From Vescimonas cirricatena (GTDB lineage Bacteria; Bacillota; Clostridia; Oscillospirales; Oscillospiraceae), in assembly GCF_020687045.1 (NCBI RefSeq), contig NZ_JAJEPW010000003.1, forward strand, positions 48,501-112,500: a stretch of 64,000 nucleotides of DNA. Reading direction: 5' to 3'. Numbering within the stretch: position 1 is the first letter of the stretch; the number at the start of each line of letters is the position of its first letter. The notes beneath the pieces are model-generated. The model had not been told where the DNA came from. It ran no database searches and saw only the letters and a list, made by a program, of their open reading frames with translations. The translations under genes were made by a program, and so were the position numbers. Below, piece by piece: positions 50,291-57,192 of this stretch.

Positions 50291-50662
50291 CTACACCAGG
50301 GGCATTCCAGCAACATAGGTTACAGTGATAGGCCGTCCGGTTATAAATTGCTGTTCCAATGCTTGCATTTGCTCAGGTACTTTGTCTGAGGGAAGCAATT
50401 GATCCGCTGTGTCCTTATAAACAGCAACTGTTGTCCCACATTTTAAGTGGAAGCTATAAATTGTAAAAAACGAATAACGTCTTGGTTCGTTTGTGCGGTC
50501 AACGGAAATGGATATGCACTCTGATGTCACAGTTTTTGTGCTGCCATTCTGATACTCAAAATAAATCCGAATATCGCGCCAAGCAGGCAGGCACAGGAGG
50601 CTGACAGCAGCCACAGCAAGTGCAGCTTTCACATTTAATCCTAATGGCTTCTTATTTTTCAT
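50291..50662 (-). CDS. small membrane-anchored protein in the toxin/immunity island
   Basis: 123 residues: a basic N-terminus and one hydrophobic segment (KAALAVAAVSLLCLPAW, about 11-28), then a soluble region of mixed strands ending FITGRPITVTYVAGMPLV. I recognise no family. It follows the 219-residue immunity-like gene by nine bases on the same strand, and its base composition is AT-richer than the chromosome around it. A role in immunity is inferred from the neighbourhood only. The ribosome site is a weak AAGG. Confidence 0.6.
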   Translation of the reverse strand: MKNKKPLGLNVKAALAVAAVSLLCLPAWRDIRIYFEYQNGSTKTVTSECISISVDRTNEPRRYSFFTIYSFHLKCGTTVAVYKDTADQLLPSDKVPEQMQALEQQFITGRPITVTYVAGMPLV

Positions 50663-50671
50663 ACACGTGCC

Positions 50672-51331
50672 TTAATAATACTGCTCCACGGTGCGTTCTT
50701 CACCGGTGTCTACATCCCGGAAGCGCAGCTCTACCAGTTCTCCGTCTCGGCGCTGACCGAGATACTCCATGGGAGAATTCTTGCCCATAGGCCAATCAGC
50801 CTCCTGCGCCCAGCGAGGAAATTTCCTATCCTTGATGTGAAAGGCTTTCCATAAGGCTTCTTTACCGGCTGCCGCACGGTCGGCCTTTTTCATCGTCCTG
50901 GGGAATTTGTCCAAAACCTCTGCCGCATAGGACATTACTTCTGCACCACCAATAGACCTTCCAAGTGCCTTGAAGTAATAATCGTCATCATCCTTGTAGC
51001 GCTTTGTCCTTTTAGCATCGGGGTATCTCGTCAAAATCGCTGTAAGCATTAAATTATATATGCCGCATTGCCTGCGAACGATCGTTGTGTACGAGTCTTT
51101 GGGCGGATAGGGACTTTCCACCAGCATTCTCAGTACGTGTCCATCATATACTAAAGCTATTGTCCGGTATAAAGCATAGAGTAATCTATCCTTAGCAATA
51201 ACCGGAGGTGGCTCATGGCTGAAATCAGCAATACTGTCCAGCCACTCTCCGATTTTGGGGTCCGCACAGTAGGCGTCCCAAAATTCATCAAAAGGGATAT
51301 CTCCGGCGATAAAGTCAAATACGATCTGCAT
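50672..51331 (-). CDS. immunity-like protein of the Rhs-associated island
   Basis: 219 residues: IVFDFIAGDIPFDEFWDAYC, then WLDSIADFSH at the N-terminus, and a C-terminal WAQEADWPMGKNSPMEYLGQ block followed by FRDVDTGEERTVEQYY. The latter resembles, from memory, the ends of clostridial proteins encoded next to Rhs/polymorphic toxins. ATG 51331 has a TTAGGAGGTACT site. It has no signal peptide or membrane segment, so it is cytoplasmic. The first 22 codons are present again as a dead fragment at 52.5 kb, suggesting the immunity gene was once tandemly duplicated. Confidence 0.65.
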   Translation of the reverse strand: MQIVFDFIAGDIPFDEFWDAYCADPKIGEWLDSIADFSHEPPPVIAKDRLLYALYRTIALVYDGHVLRMLVESPYPPKDSYTTIVRRQCGIYNLMLTAILTRYPDAKRTKRYKDDDDYYFKALGRSIGGAEVMSYAAEVLDKFPRTMKKADRAAAGKEALWKAFHIKDRKFPRWAQEADWPMGKNSPMEYLGQRRDGELVELRFRDVDTGEERTVEQYY

Positions 51332-51422
51332 AGTACCTCCTAATAATCCGCTTATTTGCTGGCTATTGCTGGGACTTTCTTTTATGATGTCCGCAGCCCT
51401 TTGGGGCCGAAAAGCCAAACAA

Positions 51423-52424
51423 TCAGCATCGCCGCCACAGCTCGACTCCGTGGTCATCCTGCACAGAGCAAAGCTGTTTTGGCAGCTCTGCGTCCCGCAG
51501 ATTGAAATGGCGACGGTTTTTGCAGGTCACATAAGGGACGTTCATACATAGACTCAGGTCTCCATCGGAAACATCCATGCCCAAATTAAAAACCTTCAGA
51601 TTTGGCATATTGCAAAGAAAAGATAGGTTTGGCAAGATGCTATTTCCTTGTAACTCCAGATATTCCAGCGCCGATAAAGCGGACAGAGCAGAAAAATCCG
51701 TGATATGAGAGCAGTGATCAAGGCACAGCTGGAATAAGGTACTCTTTACGTTTACCAGGGCGGAGATATCCGTCAGATTTCGCTGATAACACAAGGAAAG
51801 CGACTTCAAGGATTTTGCCTTATGCAAGCCATTTAGCGAGTGAATTTTGCCCTGCGTCAGCGATAGCCAGTCTAAGCTTTCTCCCCCGATAACATCCGCA
51901 AGGTCATTTCCTTGATATGCGCAGAGATTAAGGGATTGTAAGTCCAGCGCATTGGCGAAACCATACTCGTACTTCGTATGTGATACATACAGGCACCGCA
52001 GACCAGGGACCTTCCCGTAATCTATTTCACCGTGCAGTTTTCCTGCTATACCATAGGCCGTTTGACAGCGAAGCCATTTAACGCATGGCATATAATACAA
52101 CGGCGAAAAATCGAATCCGTCTGCCGCAGAGTCTGATGGAATGACCCACAAGAACTGAAGCGACGGGCATTGAGACAGCCAACCGATCTCGTCCGAAATG
52201 ACGATTGCCTTTTCAAGCCCCTCTGACTGTATTAGTGCCAGATGTTCCGCAAAACTTCTGGAAGAATGCGGAAGCTGCGGCGTTATACAGCCTGCGCTTT
52301 GCAGAACATGAACGACAATCGCGTCATGCACATTGGCCGGATCAGTCAGCGCCGTAAAGATGAAGCCATTCCGTTTTGTATATCCCTGCCGCAATTCAGC
52401 ATAGGTTGCCTTTGCAAAAAACAT
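51423..52424 (-). CDS. leucine-rich repeat protein in the toxin/immunity island
   Basis: 333 residues. The middle and C-terminal parts are LRR-like units of about 22-24 residues (SLQFLWVIPSDS, LRCLYVSHT, LQSLNLCAYQGNDL, LDWLSLTQGKIHSLNGL, LKSLSLCYQRNLTDISAL, LFQLCLDHCSHITDFSAL, LEYLELQGNSI, LKVFNLGMDVS). There is no signal peptide, so it is probably cytoplasmic. LRR proteins of this kind occur as immunity or accessory proteins beside Rhs toxins; that assignment is inferred. The ribosome site is AGAGGTAAATC before ATG 52424. Base composition is distinctly AT-richer than flanking ppdK and the flavodiiron gene. Confidence 0.72.
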   Translation of the reverse strand: MFFAKATYAELRQGYTKRNGFIFTALTDPANVHDAIVVHVLQSAGCITPQLPHSSRSFAEHLALIQSEGLEKAIVISDEIGWLSQCPSLQFLWVIPSDSAADGFDFSPLYYMPCVKWLRCQTAYGIAGKLHGEIDYGKVPGLRCLYVSHTKYEYGFANALDLQSLNLCAYQGNDLADVIGGESLDWLSLTQGKIHSLNGLHKAKSLKSLSLCYQRNLTDISALVNVKSTLFQLCLDHCSHITDFSALSALSALEYLELQGNSILPNLSFLCNMPNLKVFNLGMDVSDGDLSLCMNVPYVTCKNRRHFNLRDAELPKQLCSVQDDHGVELWRRC

Positions 52425-52483
52425 GATTTACCTCTTAGAATAACAATGCAGCAATTTTCTTTCCGGGACTCCAAATCTTATTA

Positions 52484-52549
52484 ACAGTAGGCGTCCCAAA
52501 ATTCATCGAAGGGGATATCTCCGGCGATAAAGTCAAATACGATCTACAT
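52484..52549 (-). pseudogene. dead copy of the immunity-like gene 5' end
   Basis: These bases repeat 51266-51331 with a few mismatches. Read on the minus strand the second codon is a stop (ATG TAG), followed by IVFDFIAGDIPFDEFWDAYC and another stop. It is a relic of a second immunity gene upstream of the LRR gene. Confidence 0.85.
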
Positions 52550-52573
52550 AACTCTTCCTGCATTTCAACAAAA

Positions 52574-52690
52574 TCATACATAGGGAACTCCCTCTGAATA
52601 AGTATACAAGAGACTTCCCTTATTTGCAAAGACTTTTTTCGTCACCCGGCCTTTGGAGTCGTAAGTGGTTGTCGTTGTGTTCCCCTTGGC
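52574..52690 (-). pseudogene. RHS-repeat protein fragment
   Basis: On the minus strand about 33 residues end TTTTTYDSKGRVTKKVFANK, then GSLLYTYSEGVPYV and a stop. YDxxGRV is the core RHS/YD repeat. The upstream part has been replaced by the duplicated ppdK end, so only a fragment remains. Confidence 0.7.
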
Positions 52691-52716
52691 AGCGCTTACA
52701 GCCGCACCGCCTGCGA

Positions 52717-52826
52717 CACAGGCTGCCATCCGCGAACAGCAGAACCGAGCTGCGCCTGAGGGCATAGAGGACAACGCATAAATGGAACGGACACACCATC
52801 TCCACGAGGCGGTGTGTCCGTTTTTT
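52717..52826 (+). repeat. second copy of the ppdK 3' end and terminator
   Basis: About 110 bases repeat 49788-49898 at an offset of 2929 bp with roughly six mismatches. They encode TQAAIREQQN, matching the ppdK end (AQAAIKEQQN), lack the stop codon, and include the complete terminator. Together with the intact copy they bracket the toxin/immunity island as imperfect direct repeats. Confidence 0.92.
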
Positions 52827-52857
52827 GCATCAGATGTTGCTGATTTTCGACAATATA

Positions 52858-54057
52858 TTACGCCTTCACGCTTTCGGCCAGCTGCGCGGCCATGCGCTCC
52901 AGGTCCTCCTGCTGCCCCTGGCGCAGGGCGGAGCGGAGGGTCACGGTGTCCGCCGCCGTCTCCCAGTTCAGGGGCTCCAGCAGCTTCTGCATCCCCCGGG
53001 CGCTGGTGGGGGCCCAGGAGCCGTTTTCGATATACGCCGCCCGGCGGCCCTTGAGGCCGTGGGCCGTCAGGTCGTGCAGCAGGTTCTCCATGGTGACGAA
53101 CACGCCGCCGTTATAGGTGGGAGCCGCCAGCACCACATGGCTGAAGCGGAAGGCCGCCGCCAGGATATAGGACGCCGGGGTGACGGAGGTGTCGAACATC
53201 TCCACCTGCACCCCCTGCTCCCGCAGGCGGCAGGCCAGGATGTTGGCGGCGTTCTCCGTGCCGCCGTAGACGGAGGCATAGGCGATGACCACGCCCCGTT
53301 GCTCCGGCTCATACCGGCTCCACAGGTCGTATTTGCCCAGGATGTACCCCAGGTCCTGCCGCCACACGAAGCCGTGGAGGGGCAGCAGCATCTGAATGTC
53401 CAGCCCGGCGGCCTTTTTCAGCACCGCCTGGACCTGGGTCCCGTATTTGCCCACGATGTTGGTGTAATACCGCCGGGCCTCGTCCAGATAGTCCCGGTGG
53501 AAGTTCACCTCGTCGGCGAACAGCGCGCCGTTCAGGGCCCCGAAGGTGCCGAAGGCGTCCGCCGTCAGCAGGAGCTTGTCCGTCTCGTCATAGGTCATCA
53601 GCACCTCCGGCCAGTGGACCATAGGCGCGGCCACAAAATGCAGGGTGTGCCGCCCGGTGCAGAGGGTGTCCCCCTCCTTCACCACGCTGACGCGGCCCTC
53701 GTACCCGGGGCCGAAGAACTGGGCCAGCATATTCCTGGCGGCGGCGGAGCACACCACGGTGGTCTCCGGGTGCCGGGCCAGCAGGTCCCGGATGTCGGCG
53801 GCGTGGTCCGGCTCCATATGCTGCACCACCAGATAGTCCAAAGCCCGGCCTCCCAGCCCGTGGGCCACGTTTTCCAGAAAGCTGCGGCACACGGAGACGT
53901 CGGCGGTGTCGAACAGCACCGTTTTCCCGTCCATCAGCAGATAGCTGTTGAAGGAGATGCCCCGGGGCACGTCATAGACGCCCTCGAACATAGCCAGGCG
54001 GCGGCCGTCGGCCCCCACCCAGGTGTAATCGTCATTGACCTTTCTTGTGCAGAACAT
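52858..54057 (-). CDS. flavodiiron protein (A-type flavoprotein, FprA-like)
   Basis: 399 residues. An MBL-fold diiron domain is followed by a flavodoxin domain. Diiron ligands are in HMEPDH (His80, Glu82, Asp84, His85), the APMVHWPEVL His, the TADAFGTFGAL Asp and the LPLHG His. The flavodoxin domain begins VVIAYASVYGGTENAANILA and has LAAPTYNGGVF. Such enzymes reduce O2 to water or NO to N2O, protecting anaerobes. There is no C-terminal rubredoxin domain, so electrons must come from a separate carrier. A TATAAT element lies upstream on the minus strand (54094-54099) without a clear -35. Confidence 0.95.
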   Translation of the reverse strand: MFCTRKVNDDYTWVGADGRRLAMFEGVYDVPRGISFNSYLLMDGKTVLFDTADVSVCRSFLENVAHGLGGRALDYLVVQHMEPDHAADIRDLLARHPETTVVCSAAARNMLAQFFGPGYEGRVSVVKEGDTLCTGRHTLHFVAAPMVHWPEVLMTYDETDKLLLTADAFGTFGALNGALFADEVNFHRDYLDEARRYYTNIVGKYGTQVQAVLKKAAGLDIQMLLPLHGFVWRQDLGYILGKYDLWSRYEPEQRGVVIAYASVYGGTENAANILACRLREQGVQVEMFDTSVTPASYILAAAFRFSHVVLAAPTYNGGVFVTMENLLHDLTAHGLKGRRAAYIENGSWAPTSARGMQKLLEPLNWETAADTVTLRSALRQGQQEDLERMAAQLAESVKA

Positions 54058-54141
54058 CAGAAAACCCCTCTTTCCCTATTTTATCCGTTCTATTATAGCC
54101 TCTTTCCAGCAAAAATTCTGTGTTATATGCAACACTTTCGC

Positions 54142-54171
54142 AAAAAATGCGCCCCGCCGGGGCGCATTTTT
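54142..54171. terminator. terminator at the end of the five-paralogue array
   Basis: Stem AAAAATGCGCCCC/GGGGCGCATTTTT with loop GCC, ending on the stop codon of the last paralogue. Confidence 0.88.
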
Positions 54172-54716
54172 CAGGCTTCGTTCAGGTCGATGATAACGTG
54201 GCACGCCGTCCGCAGCGCATCCTCCACATACGCCGCGTCCTCCTCCGGCAGGGTCACATTCTCCGGATAGTACAGTTGGATGATGTACTCGCTGCCGTCG
54301 ATACACAGCTGCGCCATATAGAACCCCTGGTTCCGGAACAGGTACACCGGCACATAGCGGTACACGTCCCACGGGGACGGCAGATCCCCCACAACGCCGG
54401 TGACTCCCACGGAGACCTCTGCGTTGAAGGCAACGCCGCCGCGCTCCATGGTGCCGGATATGGCAAAGCCGCTGACCTTGGCCAGCCGGGAGGGGCCGTC
54501 CATCCGGAGCTGACGCTCCGTCACCGTCCACGGCAGCAGTTTTTCCCCGGGAACCCGGATATCCGTTTTCTTTTCCACCGTGTCCCGCAGCTGCTCATAG
54601 CTTTTCGCCGGTTTCATCCGGGTGGGATTCACCGGCCAGACCATAACGGCGTACACGATCACGCCCACCATGGCCAGCAGCACCACCAGCAGGACGATTT
54701 TTGCAGCTTTTTTCAT
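54171..54716 (-). CDS. tandem paralogue 5: membrane-anchored protein of unknown family
   Basis: 181 residues. A Lys-rich start and one hydrophobic helix (AAKIVLLVVLLAMVGVIVYAVMVWPVNP, about 3-30) are followed by an extracytoplasmic domain of about 150 residues. It shares with its four neighbours the KSYEQLRDTVEK helix, an LPW motif, SGF/SGTMERGG, a YRYVPVY strand and the acidic helix DAAYVEDALRTACHVIIDLNE at the end. It is the most divergent member (VNPTRMKPA instead of IYPQPxKNV). No known family is recognised. It is transcribed last in the array. Confidence 0.75.
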   Translation of the reverse strand: MKKAAKIVLLVVLLAMVGVIVYAVMVWPVNPTRMKPAKSYEQLRDTVEKKTDIRVPGEKLLPWTVTERQLRMDGPSRLAKVSGFAISGTMERGGVAFNAEVSVGVTGVVGDLPSPWDVYRYVPVYLFRNQGFYMAQLCIDGSEYIIQLYYPENVTLPEEDAAYVEDALRTACHVIIDLNEA

Positions 54717-54734
54717 GGCAGGACTCCTTTCCCG

Positions 54735-55271
54735 TTACGAATACAGGTCAATGATGTCGTGGCAGGCGGCCAGCAGCAGACCGTCGAAATAGTCGGTCAC
54801 GTCCTGGGACGCATCCTCTGGGAGATACACCCGCGCGGAGTATTCATTGCCCCGGATATTGAATATGTACAGCATCGCCTGCTCTCCCGTGGACCGGCAA
54901 ATGGGTACCGTCCGGTAATTTTCCAGCAGCGGTATTTCCCCGGAAACAGAGGAGTGGTCCTCCAGGCCCACCAGCTCCACAAAGCAGGACGCATCGCCCC
55001 GGGACACATGGCCGCTGATCAGGAAGCCTCGGGCCTTGCTGGTTCTGCCGCGTCCGTCCAGCTCCTCCCCATAGGTCACATCGTGCCAGGGCAGAATATC
55101 CTCCGGCGGCGCCAGCAGCTCGGTCTGCGCCAGGTCCTCCCGCAGCTGCGCGTAGCTATCCACGTTTTTCTTGGGTTGGGGATATATCGGCCAGGTCAGC
55201 ACAGTATACACGATCCCGCCCACCATGGCCAGCAGCACCACCAGCAGGACGATTTTTGCAGCTTTTTTCAT
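54735..55271 (-). CDS. tandem paralogue 4: membrane-anchored protein of unknown family
   Basis: 178 residues with the array's common plan. The N-terminal anchor (KIVLLVVLLAMVGGIVYTVLTWPIYPQP) is nearly identical to that of the next gene. It is followed by NVDSYAQLREDL, LLAPPEDILPW, GFLISGHVSRG, NYRTVPI and the C-terminal VTDYFDGLLLAACHDIIDLYS. The central segment (about 95-125) differs most from its neighbours. The intergenic leader CTCCTTTCCCGTTACGAATA (plus strand) is repeated exactly before paralogue 5. The function is unknown. Confidence 0.75.
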   Translation of the reverse strand: MKKAAKIVLLVVLLAMVGGIVYTVLTWPIYPQPKKNVDSYAQLREDLAQTELLAPPEDILPWHDVTYGEELDGRGRTSKARGFLISGHVSRGDASCFVELVGLEDHSSVSGEIPLLENYRTVPICRSTGEQAMLYIFNIRGNEYSARVYLPEDASQDVTDYFDGLLLAACHDIIDLYS

Positions 55272-55289
55272 GGCAGGACTCCTTTCCCG

Positions 55290-55856
55290 TTACGAATACA
55301 GGTCGATAATTTCGCGGCAGGCGGCCAGCAGGAGGCCGTCGAAGTAGTCCACGGCATCCTGGGGAATCGTCTCCTCCGGCGGGGCCATCATCCCCATGCT
55401 GTAGGTATAGCTGTGGCCGTCGATCACAAAAAACAGCCGCAGCCCATCCTCACTGCACTCCCGGTAAATGGGCACATGCTTGTAATTCTCCCGCAGCGTC
55501 GGATATTCCTCGTGCTTCTCCGTATTTCGTAACGCCAGGATGTACACCGGGTATGTGGTCCCGTCATAGATAACTTTCCCGGCCATATCCCAGCCGGTGG
55601 GCCGGGCGAAGCGCCTGATGCTGGACAGATAGATGCTGTACTCCTCCTGCTTCCAGGGCAGGATATCCTCCGGCGGAGCCAGGACCCCCAGCTTTTTCGC
55701 CGTCTGGCTCAGCTGCTCATAGCTCTCCGCCGGCTTCTGCAAGGACGGGTGCACCGGCCAGCAAAACACCAGGTCGTATAGGACGACTCCTGCCACAACG
55801 GCCAGAATCACCAACAGGACGATTTTCCGGACCTTTTTCCCGTTTTTACGTTTCAT
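55290..55856 (-). CDS. tandem paralogue 3: membrane-anchored protein of unknown family
   Basis: 188 residues from ATG 55856 (MKRKNGKKVRKIVLLVILAVVAGVV..., matching the starts of its siblings). An in-frame ATG at 55874 overlaps the upstream stop as TGATG and could be used by coupling, adding six residues. The domain plan matches: ESYEQLSQTAKKLGVLAPPEDILPW, NYKHVPIYRE, FFVIDGHSYTYSMG and DAVDYFDGLLLAACREIIDLYS. It is the middle member of five and diverges in the central segment. The role is unknown. Confidence 0.72.
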   Translation of the reverse strand: MKRKNGKKVRKIVLLVILAVVAGVVLYDLVFCWPVHPSLQKPAESYEQLSQTAKKLGVLAPPEDILPWKQEEYSIYLSSIRRFARPTGWDMAGKVIYDGTTYPVYILALRNTEKHEEYPTLRENYKHVPIYRECSEDGLRLFFVIDGHSYTYSMGMMAPPEETIPQDAVDYFDGLLLAACREIIDLYS

Positions 55857-55873
55857 TACAGCAATCTCTCTCA

Positions 55874-56419
55874 TCACTGATACAAATCCACCACCGTGTG
55901 ACACGCCTCCAGCAGGAGGCCGTCGAAGTAGTCCACGGCATCCTGGGACATCTTCCCGTCGGCGTACACCGTGACGGTGTATATATGGCCGTCAATGCTC
56001 AAGAAATACAGCACCGAATCGTCCCACGCGTCCCGGTAAATGGGCGTCATCCGATAGTTTTCCCGCAGCGAGATCTCCGCGCGCCACTCGAAGCTCCATT
56101 TCTGAGACTCGAAGATCTCCGCCCTGTATGACGCACCGCCGTATTCCACGGTCCCCGACATCAGAAAAGCCTTGGGCTTACTCAGCCGGTCCCGGCCATC
56201 CAGCTCCTGACTGTAGAACGTTTCCACCCATGGCAGGACGTTCTCCGGAGGGACCAGCACACCCGTCTTTTCCATATCCTGCCGCAGCTGCGCGTAGCTA
56301 TCCACGTTTTTCCGGGGTTGGGGATATATCGGCCAGGTCAGCACGGTATACACGATCCCGCCCACCATGGCCAGCAGCACCATCAGCAGAATAATTTTCT
56401 TCCCGGTTCCTCGCTTCAT
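55874..56419 (-). CDS. tandem paralogue 2: membrane-anchored protein of unknown family
   Basis: 181 residues. The anchor is IILLMVLLAMVGGIVYTVLTWPIYPQP, then NVDSYAQLRQDMEKTGVLVPPENVLPWVETFYSQELDGRDRLSKP, almost identical to paralogue 1. Residues about 88-108 (YRAEIFESQKWSFEWRAEIS) differ at most positions from paralogue 1 before identity resumes at LRENYRMTPIYRDA. This focused divergence suggests a variable surface. It ends DAVDYFDGLLLEACHTVVDLYQ. The function is unknown. Confidence 0.75.
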   Translation of the reverse strand: MKRGTGKKIILLMVLLAMVGGIVYTVLTWPIYPQPRKNVDSYAQLRQDMEKTGVLVPPENVLPWVETFYSQELDGRDRLSKPKAFLMSGTVEYGGASYRAEIFESQKWSFEWRAEISLRENYRMTPIYRDAWDDSVLYFLSIDGHIYTVTVYADGKMSQDAVDYFDGLLLEACHTVVDLYQ

Positions 56420-56437
56420 GGCACGTCTCCTTTCCCG

Positions 56438-56992
56438 TTACTGATACAGATCCACCACCGTGTGGCACGCCTCCAGCAGGAGACCGTCGAAATAGTCCAC
56501 GGCATCCTGGGGCATCTTCCCGTCGGCGTACACCTGGACGGTGTATATATGGCCGTCAATGCACAAGAAATACAGCATCGAATTGTCCGATGCGTCCCGG
56601 TAAATGGGCGTCATCCGATAATTCTCCCGCAGCGGGACCTCCATGCTCCGGTCGTAGTTCCATTCCCGAGACCCGTAGAGCTCCGTCCAGTATGACGCAC
56701 CGCCGTATTCCACGGTCCCCGACATCAGAAAAGCCATAGGCTTACTCAGCCGGTCCCGGCCATCCAGCTCTTGACTGTAGAATGTTTCCACCCATGGCAG
56801 GACGTTCTCCGGAGGGACCAGCACACCCGTCTTTTCCATATCCTGCCGCAGCTGCGCGTAGCTATCCACGTTTTTCCGGGGTTGGGGATATATCGGCCAG
56901 GTCAGCACGGCGTACACAATTCCGCCCACAATAGCCAACAGTGCCACCAGCAGGAGGATTTTTCCGATCTTCTTTCCGGTTCTTCGCTTCAT
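56438..56992 (-). CDS. tandem paralogue 1: membrane-anchored protein of unknown family
   Basis: 184 residues and the first gene of the array. It has a Lys/Arg-rich start and one hydrophobic helix (KILLLVALLAIVGGIVYAVLTW, about 11-32). The extracytoplasmic part has the LPW motif, a FLMSGTVEYGGASY segment, a variable stretch (WTELYGSREWNYDRSMEVP) and the common end DAVDYFDGLLLEACHTVVDLYQ. ATG 56992 follows AAAGGAGGTACTGTC and a promoter at 57013-57041. All five genes lie 17-19 bp apart or overlap and form one operon. No known family is recognised. Confidence 0.78.
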   Translation of the reverse strand: MKRRTGKKIGKILLLVALLAIVGGIVYAVLTWPIYPQPRKNVDSYAQLRQDMEKTGVLVPPENVLPWVETFYSQELDGRDRLSKPMAFLMSGTVEYGGASYWTELYGSREWNYDRSMEVPLRENYRMTPIYRDASDNSMLYFLCIDGHIYTVQVYADGKMPQDAVDYFDGLLLEACHTVVDLYQ

Positions 56993-57012
56993 GACAGTAC
57001 CTCCTTTTCAGT

Positions 57013-57041
57013 ATTTTACCACATCCCCGCTTATATTGCAA
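57013..57041 (-). promoter_or_regulatory. promoter for the five-paralogue array
   Basis: Minus strand TTGCAA (57036-57041), 17-bp spacer, TAAAAT (57013-57018). Confidence 0.75.
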
Positions 57042-57130
57042 GTAGTATTCGCAATTCGCCGACACTGTGTCGGTTATCCGGTCATTCTGCCGTTTAGGCC
57101 CTGTCAGATTTGCCCAATCTGACGCTTGGT

Positions 57131-57159
57131 TTGACTTCCCCCGCGGACGATGATATAAT
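57131..57159 (+). promoter_or_regulatory. promoter for the ABC exporter gene
   Basis: TTGACT (57131-57136), 17-bp spacer, TATAAT (57154-57159), 33 bp before ATG 57193. Confidence 0.82.
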
Positions 57160-57192
57160 AAAGTATTAAGTTTTTTGGCGGGAGGTGGACAT

